A DNA stretch of 64,000 bases, from assembly GCA_022393335.1 (NCBI GenBank), contig JAJEKB010021314.1, positions 1,408,524-1,472,523 on the forward strand. The letters run 5' to 3'. Below the pieces are notes generated by a model. The model was not told where the DNA came from, ran no database searches, and saw only the letters and a program-made list of their open reading frames with translations. Source of the stretch: Macrotrachela quadricornifera (taxonomy: Eukaryota; Rotifera; Eurotatoria; Philodinida; Philodinidae). Shown piece by piece: positions 22,860 through 32,752 of the stretch. The translations under genes were made by a program, and so were the position numbers. Within the stretch, counting starts at the first letter, position 1, and each line of letters starts with the position of its first letter.

Positions 22860-25420
22860 TCTTATGGAAACAAATTTCTGAAAAGACATAGAAACAATGA
22901 TTTTATTGCCATCGACCGAATTTTAGTACTGTCAACCTGCAATGTCTGCAAATTCAGTCAAAAAAAAGACACACATATTATAATTAGTATACTCTCCTTG
23001 GAATTCGTGGTTATGTTTGTTTTAAAGGAATATTCTAAAGAGGACAATTATTCAAACAAAACTAGTCAAAATCACCTACGGTTATCATACTCAGAATATT
23101 TTGATAAATCCGACGTTATTACACTCACATGACACACGTTTGCAACATAGAACGAAGCAAGACAAGAAAATGAGTAAAAATAGCGCTCTTACCAAACGAA
23201 CGTGCCCTTTTTTTAACTGTTTTACGCATCGTTCTGATGAGTCAGTGATGTGACTTGCCTTACCTACAGCTGGTAACTATTGGTATTAAATATTCGGCTG
23301 TAGTGTGTACAACACTCTATCCGTCACACTCCGATGGCTTCTTTTAACGACTGTCTCAGGAGAAAAAAAAACGTTTTTTTTATTGTTCTCTAGTAAAAAC
23401 GTTTCATCTATGGATGAAAATAGTCTGATTCATTATATTTTATTTTCTTGAGTAGATTTCTTAGAAGTGGTTGATACTTCAAAGCAAGAAGAAGTTATAA
23501 TGTACATTTCTCGTATACTTGACGTATTGGTGCTAGAAAATGAATCAATTCATTGAATGATAATTTGATAAAGAGCTTCTCGTTTGGATTTGAAGAAGAG
23601 AAAAATATTTCCAAAATTTAGTAGCAATCATATTTGTGACTGTGATACATAATGATAACATTGTTTTTCTAAAAGAGTCGATTATCTCTTCGCATTAACT
23701 ATAGAATGAAAATCAGTTGTTGGTCTGTTTGTGTTTATCAATAGGAACAAGGCGATGAAGGACGACGCATATTGTAGTTGGGATTACCTTTATATGTATG
23801 GTTGTGTATGTAAAGAAAAGTGGAGATAGAAATTCTATTAGTTCATTTTCTTCACCACTGAAGATAGGTGATTGAAAAAATATAACTCTGTTTGAAAATA
23901 TATACATCTTGAGTTCGCACTTTATTAGGAGTGTCAATTTAAGTCCTCTTTGAATTTAATTTACGCGTGAATAAAATTATGCGTAAGCTTGACATAAAAT
24001 AAATTTAGCTTATTTTTCTCCGTATGTAAAAGAAAGAGGCCGTATAAAACTGACAATTGATCCGCAATGCAAAAGAAGGGAGATCGTTCGGATGTAAAAT
24101 CGGCGCCCTCTATCTCGATCCTATAGTACTAACTTTATGCTTCTTTGTGGTATTCGGCACCATTTTAGATGTTTTTCTTCTATATTTCAATAAACAGATG
24201 GTTCTGAGTCATCTTAAATTGCACATCAATTGATAGTCCGTGATCGATTCTAATGGTGACATGTAATATGTTCATTGGTCAAGACGCTAATGCTTATCGA
24301 TGCGGCTATATTGATGAAAGGTTTTCAGCGATCATGATTTGATCTTATTCAATGTAACAAATGTTTGTCAGTTACAGGAAAACACTGGGATAATCGAAAT
24401 GAAAAAGTCAGTTGCGATGAGAGAAATTAGAATAAATAATCTCTCGAAATTTTATTGTGAAAGTAGATGTAGAGATACAGTCGAAACGAGAAGAAAAATA
24501 GTAACGAAAGTTTGATTTCGTTTTGTTTCGAAAATCAGAATTACCCATCATCTTCATTACTAATTGAGAAAGGTTTCTGAGAGCATGCAGCGAGATTGTG
24601 CTTGCCAATGTTCAAAGGATAAGAACCATACAACGGATATCACATGGTTGGAGCAGCCAACAAAACGGTTTCTAGCACGGTAATTATATCATTAGTCTAC
24701 TATTCCATCTTTTGTGAGTTGACTGATATGTGCTGATTGAGTTAGAATTTAGATGATGCTAGGGAAATTCCTTGCATCTGTGAATCGTATAGTTCACGTG
24801 CCTTGTAAAATTTTTTGATTATTTTATCTGCAGATAGAATTGGAAATTTGTTCATAATATCGGTGTGACTATGTTTGCTCATTATGATGAGTATTTCTTC
24901 AGATTATTATTTTTGAGATATTACATATTACAGAAAAAATATAATTATGATCTCGTAATGAGTAATGAAATTACCGTTTTAAAATATTTCTTTTGTTTTT
25001 GTAATGATATCATTTTCTCTCCATTCGAAATATTTACAGCTGTTGAAGTATTCGTAGGTGATTTATAGCGATTGATTATCAAATATACAATGAAAAGATT
25101 TTGTTCAAGATGTTATATGGGCAGAGAATTGAAATTGCTTAACTTGAGCATTTACAAGCTTTACCGCCTATTGCACTTTCGTTATACATCAAAATTGACT
25201 AACTTCGGCTGTTGTAAATTGTTGGCGACCATTGAGAACCGGAGTCAACGCAACGTTTAAATCAAGGCTTTTTATGACTTCAACGAAATGCACAAAGTCC
25301 ATTACCAAAGTAATTTATTTTCATCTTAAATGCTATTGCAGCACGTCAATCGAACATTGTGAATCGTGCTCAATTAATTACTAAACAAAAATCATCTTTT
25401 TTCGATAACGCTTCGATAGT
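22860..25420. other. Non-coding interval
   Basis: This is the upstream flank of the ART gene and then AT-rich sequence. Short frames at 23713-23937, 24408-24608, 24865-25068 and 25072-25260 have no domain support. A CTGATGAGTC...GAC hairpin at ~23235-23260 was examined and rejected as a hammerhead. Confidence 0.4.
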
Positions 25421-25474
25421 CATAGAAAACAAGGCGGTTAGCACCACCATCGGATCAATATTTCAAATGCAGTT

Positions 25475-25845
25475 AGCTATAGTTTTCCATCATCACCTAT
25501 TATTGAAGTTCAATCATCTCTTCCATCAAAACAATTAGCTTTTCTTGCCAATGGTCCAAAGTATATACCTACTTGTCAAAATCATTTTTCATACTTATCA
25601 ATCAAGCCAATTATTCTTACATAGTTGATATCAGGGACCTATATGTAGTAAGTTGATATAGTTATAATTGAAATCCCCGGAACATACCTAGAAACCTTCC
25701 GTTGTATGCGTTATCAAAAAAATATTTTGAATATATGCAAAAGACAAAGGCTCACAAAGAAATAGAAAGTGTCATTAATCCATGTATGAATCGTTATGAT
25801 CAAGTCTTAACATTAATTGATTATTTGTTAAGAGATGATTCATGA
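25475..25845 (+). mobile_element. Retroelement N-terminal fragment, same type as the 15.3-kb relic
   Basis: Two blocks in different frames were found. Positions 25475-25624 encode SYSFPSSPIIEVQSSLPSKQ, LAFLANGPKYIPTCQNHFSY and a TAG. Positions 25687-25845 encode FEYMQKTKAHKEIESVINPC and DQVLTLIDYLLRDDS, then TGA. 'L...G.KYIP' followed by a helix and 'LL.YLL' is the pre-palm layout of Penelope-like reverse transcriptases. The catalytic palm is absent. About 60 nt between the blocks are disrupted. It is an inactive fragment with approximate edges. Confidence 0.5.
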
Positions 25846-27130
25846 GGTCATCGAGGAATCGAGGCATTCGATAAAAATTTGTTTTTTATTTGATTTGATG
25901 TTCTCATTTTACTCAACATCATCTGAAATCTCTAGATCCAAATTTTTAGCGGATTTGGTTGAGTTGATGAAAGATTAGCTCAGTTTTACTATCGAGCACT
26001 TACAAAGCTATTTTGAAACTATGATAAAAAATCCTCAATATAAAGTTGAGTTATTTTAGCCGATAAAAAATTAACAAAACTTTTAGTGTAATATATTAGA
26101 AGATAGACCGTGAAAAGCTGAACAAAATGATGTACTTACATATTACTTTTCAACGGACTAAAATCACTTTATTAGTTAAGTACTTGCGACCACTGTTTTT
26201 TTTTAAGTAAAGAGTATGTGGAATTCTTTCATTGTCTTAATTACCTTTCAGTCATTTTATGAGATCCCAGACTGAAATTTACATATATTGTACAACTTTT
26301 TCTTTTCTACAAAATGATTCTAAAAAAGTTTCAAAAAAAAACCGTTTACTGGGGGTGAAAAGGGACTGACAATGTTGATCAATTCTATAGTATTTATAGT
26401 GAAAATTTACGATATATTATTTTACATAAAAAAAAATAATAGTTTCAGTAGGCTATTGACTACAGTGAGTGTTTTGTGTATCGTCGCAAGTTTTTATCAA
26501 TACATACGCGCTTCATAACGATTGAAATATAGGCATATGTTGTCATGTGTGAAATTAAATTTTATAGTTTGACCTTGTGCTCGTTTATGATCATGTTTAA
26601 CAAAGAGTAGTATAAGTTAATAATAGAATTAGAGTTTAAAACAAATGCTTATGAAATTAGTACAATAAAACGGTTGAAAGTATGGAATCGTCGATCAATA
26701 CCACGAATCATGTAATAGTAAGAGATACATAAATATAAATGAAAAACTTCTCAATTATATCCTTTTTCTTAAATATACTATCGAAAATGTTAAGGTGTTC
26801 TTGAAATTATAATTTCTTTTCTTATTATATGTAGTAATTTTAACAAATGAAAAGAATATTTGTGCTATAATCGTTTTAGACTTACGTTGCACTTGAACTT
26901 GAATGTCACGATTTATACATTGCGGGATACATTAATTGATAATAGACTAAAATTCATAAAGATAAACAAGAATCTTTCAAACATTTTTTTCCTTAGTGTA
27001 CATCGGCTTCTTAAAATAATACGTTGTTGTTCATTAATAATTCTTTTTAATCTTCTTGCTACATCCACATATGGTACTAATGAATTAAAAAGATCGAAAA
27101 GATTTATTAACGATCTGCCTTGATTTTCTT
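25846..27130. other. Non-coding interval
   Basis: AT-rich sequence. The frame at 26860-27123 begins on a non-ATG codon and lacks domain support. Nothing else was seen. Confidence 0.4.
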
Positions 27131-27187
27131 TTAAAAAAAATCAAGGTACAAAAAACTACCATGAGGATGAAATACTTTTATTTCATG

Positions 27188-27877
27188 TTAGAACGCCCCC
27201 TATGACGCCTTTACCGGCGTTACCATCTTGACCACCTTGATATGTTTCAAAATCATTAAGAGAAGTCTTGATGAACTCATTTAACACTCTGATTAAATTT
27301 TGATCATTGAATACCTTTCTAAAATATCTGGAAAAAAAATTATTTAGATTTCCCATCATTAAAATAAGTAGCTACTGGTCAAAATGTACCGTATGGTTTT
27401 TCATTGATCTAAAAAACAAAACAGTTTTGCCAATTGAATTTTAATATTAAAACATTTAACCGTTAAATTTATAAAATAATGTCTTCGATCTAACGCATAT
27501 ATTGCCTTAATATTGATGTTATCTTTTTGATAACTATTTTTCTAAGGATCGAGACGTACGTTCATCAAACTGCAACATCTCGTTGTCCTAGAAATTGAAC
27601 AAGTAAAAAAGAAAAAGACATATATAGAAATCATTACTTCGTCTGGAACATCGTTCACAACGAAACCTCCTTTTACAAGGCAGTGCACTGAAAAAAAAGG
27701 TTTCGGGATTTAAAACGAATTCGAAACCCTTTTAGAGCCGTCACGAAACCATATTTTAGTTTCGTGTGACACCTTTTTTTCAGTGTATTGAATTGAAACC
27801 ATCATTGAATCATATTTTTCAGGAAATACATTCTTGTGAAGACTTAACATAGCTCGTAAAAATTTTTGATCCGACAT
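27188..27877 (-). pseudogene. Unidentified minus-strand gene interrupted by a MITE
   Basis: The ATG at 27877 begins MSDQKFLRAMLSLHKNVFPE and continues KYDSMMVSIQ up to the MITE at 27686-27785. Coding sense resumes after it (CLVKGGFVVNDVPDE). A 50-nt GT-AG intron (27588-27637) leads in frame to DNEMLQFDERTS. A further block on the same strand (~27188-27332) encodes FNDQNLIRVLNEFIKTSLND and FETYQGGQDGNAGKG. The junctions between the last blocks do not resolve into one frame. I recognise no family. The MITE inside coding sequence indicates this copy is inactive. Confidence 0.4.
27686..27785. mobile_element. 100-bp MITE with CACTGAAAAAAAAGG inverted ends
   Basis: The left end is CACTGAAAAAAAAGGT. 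The right end is its reverse complement with one T fewer. The interior has a second inverted pair around CACGAAAC and GTTTCGTG. There is no coding capacity. It lies inside an apparent coding exon on the minus strand. No target duplication is clear; the left flank reads GCAGTG and the right flank TATTG. Confidence 0.65.
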
Positions 27878-28181
27878 GGTTGATAATAGATATTTTTCAA
27901 TTAAAATTTAAATCTTAAAATAAACAAAAAGAGATTTATTTTTGAAAGAATTTGTGGTAAGCGTGAGCTAAGGTGAGAATATGTGAGCATCGTTAATAAG
28001 AACAGCTGGAACAAGTGAACAATATTATTTAGATTCAATATTCATCTCATACCATCTTCATTTAAATATGTTAATAATAGCTGATCATTTTTATCAAATG
28101 ATAATAAGATAAGAAGACTAGAAAAAAAAAGCAAAAGGTAAAGTCTTATCTATAGAAAAATAGATATATTTTAATTTAAAT

Positions 28182-28465
28182 CGAATAAAAATGTAGTGTG
28201 CTGAAGTTGCATCACATGCCACCATGTAAATGTGTACCGAATTCACTAACTGATACGAGAAAGTTGATGTTGTTTGAAGCAACAAAATTCTTTGCAAGAC
28301 TAACGATTGTATTTGTTAATTACAATTCATCATGATGATAAACTGAATTTTCAGCAAGTTTATCAGCTAATTGTGCAACTTTTATTTCACTTATTGAATT
28401 TTATGTAAAACAAGCAGACATCATCTTATGTTGATCAGGGTTGAGATCATCTTTTCAAGATAAAA
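28182..28465 (-). pseudogene. DNA topoisomerase II fragment
   Basis: The minus strand encodes LNPDQHKMMSACF (family: 'L.PGQRK....CF'), a stop, then EIKVAQLADKLAENSVYHHD (family: 'E.KVAQLAG.VAEHSAYHHGE'). After another stop come TIVSLAKNFVASNNINFLV and EFGTHLHGG (family: 'TIV.LAQNFVGSNNINLL...GQFGTRLHGGKDAASPRYIF'). A frameshift then leads into DATSAHYIFI. This is the segment following the catalytic-tyrosine region of eukaryotic type II topoisomerases. At least three stops and one frameshift make it dead. Only this ~90-codon piece was recognised here; flanking exons were not found. Confidence 0.75.
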
Positions 28466-28536
28466 CTTCAAGAGAAAAAAAGAGATTTTTAGATAAATTA
28501 ATTAATCATAATAGTTGAAATTGCTTGTTCAATATT

Positions 28537-28651
28537 AGTGACGTAAGCAGTAAATTTTTATAGAGCGGGCAAAAGGGGAAGGGGACAAAACCGTTTACGG
28601 AGGGACATTGCATCCCCGTTCCCTTTCCCTCCTCGGTGGTTACGCCACTAC
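28537..28651. repeat. Short GC-rich fold-back element
   Basis: The ends AGTGACGTAAGCAG and, reversed, TAGTGGCGTAACCAC form imperfect inverted termini. The interior pairs a GGGGAAGGGGAC-type block with its complement (CCCCGTTCCCTTTCC). The base composition contrasts sharply with the AT-rich surroundings. It is probably a small non-autonomous transposon; the superfamily is uncertain. Confidence 0.4.
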
Positions 28652-29460
28652 TAAAAAAGAACGAAGAATAATATGGTGAACAGTGATTTGCAAATAATTG
28701 ATTGATTTTGATAATTCAAACTTGTTGAAGGCTTGTTGTACTGTGACCAGGCGTGGTCGTTGTTTGTGCATAACTTAATCCGATGATGACGTTGCGGAGG
28801 TTGGTTTATATGATGTTCTTGAATGTAACACTCCATTCATTCTATTAAAGCAGCGCCTAAAAGAAGATATTTATACGTTTAGTCATTGAGTCAAAAAGTA
28901 ATTTACCGTCTTGTGGTTCAATGCTCACCATGGTCGCAAGATCAGACAAATTGATTGATTTATGAATGTGACGATGATTCACTAAATTATGATAACCACA
29001 GACGCGTATATTTCTGCTAGAAATGGTCCTACCTCCTAGTCATCGTCCAGATCATTGAGAAAAAGTCGAGTATTTGGTGTTAGTTCCATTCATAGTCAAT
29101 ATATATTGTTGTTGAAGATATTGATATAATTAGTGAGTTAGATGCATATTATATATTTAAAGAGATTGTGTTCTGTAAATGGGCAAGTTCGTGGACGGAT
29201 GAATATGTTCAAATAGACAATGAACTTTACATAAATGAAATGGATTAACCATGAATAATCGAGACACTCAATGGCATTGGTAATAAGCAAGAAAGAGACG
29301 TCGCACAATTCATAATATTCTTGACATATTCGCTATCCTACTCAATTTCAAACGCACATACTCTCTAACTTATCTAATTTCGTTTTTCTCGTTTCTGTTT
29401 CATTGTATTCCATTTCGTTCTATTTGTTTTGCTTGTTTACTTTTCCTTTTTTCTCTACTT
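28652..29460. other. Non-coding interval
   Basis: The minus-strand frame 28651-28836 (His/Asn/Gln-rich) has no domain. No other feature was recognised. Confidence 0.35.
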
Positions 29461-29612
29461 AAAGGAAGCTAGATGCCTAGAAATCCTTGATTTTGCATTG
29501 AGTTTGACCAGTGGTAACCAGGCACGGGGCATTTGGATCTGGAATCAGTGGATGAATGTGTTGTGCCTAAAAGAAGCTAGATAGCTGGAAATCCTTGATT
29601 TTGTATAAAGTT
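29461..29612. repeat. Two 44-bp direct repeats, offset 108 bp
   Basis: Positions 29461-29504 and 29569-29612 share AA(G)GAAGCTAGAT, then CTAGAAATCC or CTGGAAATCC, then TTGATTTTG, with about 82% identity. Just downstream (29650-29790), the motif AATC(G/A)CGATT and its variants recur in both orientations, including AAAATCGCC and GGCGATTTT. Confidence 0.45.
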
Positions 29613-29799
29613 GGGTTAGATATAAATGGAGATAATTGATTGTCCATGTCATTAAAATCGCCTGGGCTTGGACGATTAAGCGCGATTTTACAAAATGTTA
29701 ATGATTGAGCACGGTTTTGATCAAAAATCACGATTAATCGGCGATTTTGTTATATTAGTACTAAGTTGCGACTAAATCACGGATTTACTGAATTTAATA

Positions 29800-30600
29800 T
29801 TTTTTAATTCAGAAAAGAATAAACAGCAATTATAAACGAAGCATTGACGATCCAAATCAGTAACTCTGTTGTGTGAAAAATGACTATTCATAAAATAAAT
29901 TTCTACTATTGATGTGATTACTTTCGTGTCGCTCTCATATTAGAATACATTCATGAATATCAGAATAAAACAAGACATATAAGATACATATAGTGCAGCT
30001 AGATGCAAATAGGTATTGAGAGTTGAAACATATGCATCAGATTATTGTTAGATTTAAGTAAACTGATATCAATAAATATGCTAAGATCGAATATAAAGGC
30101 TTCTATACATTTAGGTGAAAGGCCCTCAGATAATAGGTACGAGAGATTATAGCAGTACCATCGTCTTAGCCATAGGATTCCATTATTTAACGCTATCTCT
30201 AATATTTTTCTATTAAAATAGAAAAACAAATGCAAAACGTCTCTATTATTGTTAACAAAGTAACTGGATATTTTCGCAACTGTATTAAGTTGGCATCGGC
30301 ATTATGCAAACAAATACTGCTCCTAACAATACAACACTATACTTGCTGTATTTTTGGACATTTGTCCTCAGAGTCATAACAATTTTGTTCTCTTTGCACA
30401 TTATAACTCTACTCATATACCCAAATGAAGCTTACGTGAGTAAGATAAATGTTTATTGTGCTAATGCTAACTTCATACGAATGTTAAAGCATTAAATCTT
30501 TTTTGAAACTTGCAGAAGAACGTGAAACTATTTCTTTTTGAGCAAACACAACATTTTTAACATTGTTTTTACTTTCCTGCTGACCACACAAGCCGAGGTT
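29800..30600. other. Non-coding interval
   Basis: Short frames only (29999-30235 minus, 30304-30495 plus), without motif or splice support. Confidence 0.4.
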
Positions 30601-30615
30601 AGACACTGTTTTATT

Positions 30616-31123
30616 GAGTTAGATATAGATATAAGCGCTAACTGCTAGTAATAGGTGGTTTAGTATAGATATAGGAATTGACACTTTATTAGCAATGGCG
30701 AGATATAGATATTTGAATTTAAAGCATAGCTAAAATAGGAAAGGCTCCGCTATGAGGGGTTAAATATAGGTATCAAGTCAGATATAATTGCAAGTGGTAA
30801 GATATTATATTAATATAATAGCTTCAATATATAAATAACGGTTCCATTATAGTTTAAGCATAGGAGTAAGGGGTCAGTAATAGTTATAAAGGGTTGTATA
30901 TACTTCCGAGGAATATATGTAGAAATAAGGAATTAGATATAAGAAATAAAGAGTTAGTGATAGGAAGAAGAGGTTAAGGATAGAAATAGACGAGTAGATG
31001 TAGGAATAAGGGAATATATATAGGATTAAGGAGTAAGGGATATAAATAAGGGATAAGGGATAGAATTAAGAGGTTAAAGACAGAAATTAGAGATTAGATA
31101 TGAAATTAAGGATAGGAATAAGG
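30616..31123. repeat. Degenerate ~20-bp minisatellite
   Basis: The + strand can be phased into 20-nt units, clearest at ~31027-31110: GAGTAAGGGATATAAATAAG, GGATAAGGGATAGAATTAAG, AGGTTAAAGACAGAAATTAG, AGATTAGATATGAAATTAAG. The consensus is close to GAGTTAGGGATAGGAATAAG. The first units (from 30616) keep the period, the middle is more decayed, and there is strong strand asymmetry: few C on the + strand. Confidence 0.65.
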
Positions 31124-32752
31124 CACTTACCGCTTCAAGAAAAATCTCATTTTTGGTGGGTCATATAAGCTCAGTGTAGGAAGAATAACTTTTGAACGAT
31201 AAATGATAGAAAGATTAGACTTGCTTAGATTAAAAGAGCAGACATTAGGCTATCGAATGATCACCTTGAAGTGAGAACTCATAGGAAAAATATTTTTGTC
31301 TGATGACGCACAAAACTTTCAATGACAACTAACACACCTTGATCGAACGTTAACCTATTGAATATAGGATTACATTGTACCCCAGAATAGTCTCTTTCTA
31401 ACGGTAAAAAGATCAGCTCACTAGCTGCAATAGTTCAGGAGATATTCCTCGTAGAGTTTTATTCATTTAATTTTAGCGTCGACATTAGCTGGGATTATTT
31501 AAATAAAACTGTTGCTTGGTACTAACGCATTCTTGTTAAATGAGAAATATAATTGTTTATTGTGGTCTCCAAGAAGATTTTCAGATTTATCAATTGAGTT
31601 CTTTCATCAATAAGATATATTAAAAAAATATTTCGAGAGAAACCCGAGGTAATGTATTTTGAGATTTTTTACAAAAGATTCGATAGAAAATTCAAATTTC
31701 AATATGGTTTGTGTCAAAAATCTTCCAAGTAAGTTTTCTAACAAATGTGTGATAATGAACGAAATCGAAATGTTTTTCAACTTAAAATAAAGCTATAAGG
31801 AACCTGATAATGGTGATTCGTCCAATAAATTTGAATCACGTCAATCCTTTTATATCTCAAGTATCTTGAAAATATATTAAATCAAACATCATAAAAAGAG
31901 CGTATCAATCATTGTTGGCTCGTAAATATCTTGCCATCATTTTACTTATCTCACCTGAATAGCACATCAATGCGTATGTCATTTTAATGATATAGTATAT
32001 ATGGAGGCTTGTAGACGAGTAAATCTTTAGTCAATATTATTTTGCTGAATACGTATTATAACAGAGTAGGGCAGATATTTTATGTTGTATTCAATGCAAA
32101 TAGATTGACTAAAAGACAAAGAACAGGCATTTGAGAACAATGATAGTGTAAGTTAGGCGCATATATATAAAGATTAATTGTATTTTAAGCGAGACACTAT
32201 CACAATTTCATTGTGATAGTGTATATCTTCATTGCCATAGGTTTGTTTCTGTAAACAATCTTGTTTTTAAAGCTTCTATAATAGTAATAAGTGGAATAAT
32301 GCAAGACGATCAAGAATGATGATATGCATACTTTTCTTAGTTTTTCTTGGTTTATGTATCACAATTAATTTCTTTTATCTTTTTTTTGTTATTTACTATT
32401 CAACTTCATTGAGAAGAACAAACCGTACTGCATATAGGTCTCCTTTTTTATACAGTTTGACCGTCCTAGTTCCAATGGAAAAATAAATGCTTCTGAAAGA
32501 AAGGATCATTTTTCTTCCATCAAGTGGATATGAAACTCTTCAACAACATTCTTCAGTACGGTTCATAGTAAGTGTATCAAAACGAAAGCAATAGAGATGA
32601 CTACCAACCGACTAAATGTACATAGACACAATAGTACCATTGCTATGAGAATAGGCATGTATTTCGTCATGATTTCTTTGATTTTTGTAGTAAGAAGAAT
32701 ATCATAAAGTAGATTAGTTTCATCGTTTATATATATATATATCGAAATATAG
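31124..32752. other. Non-coding interval upstream of the aminopeptidase gene
   Basis: This presumably holds the promoter and 5' UTR of the aminopeptidase gene. It contains a perfect 12-bp hairpin (32194-32222) and a (TA)n tract at ~32729-32742, just before the start codon. No upstream gene was found. Confidence 0.45.
32194..32222. repeat. Perfect 12-bp hairpin
   Basis: ACACTATCACAA, a 5-nt loop, then TTGTGATAGTGT. It lies about 530 bp upstream of the aminopeptidase start codon. It could be a small inverted-repeat remnant or a structured 5' element; there is no run of T typical of a terminator. Confidence 0.5.

Noticed and set aside
23225..23265. CTGATGAGTC...GAC resembling a hammerhead ribozyme core
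   Set aside because: The stem II-like GTC/GAC pair is followed by TTGCC instead of the required GAAA, and no stem I/III pairing was seen.
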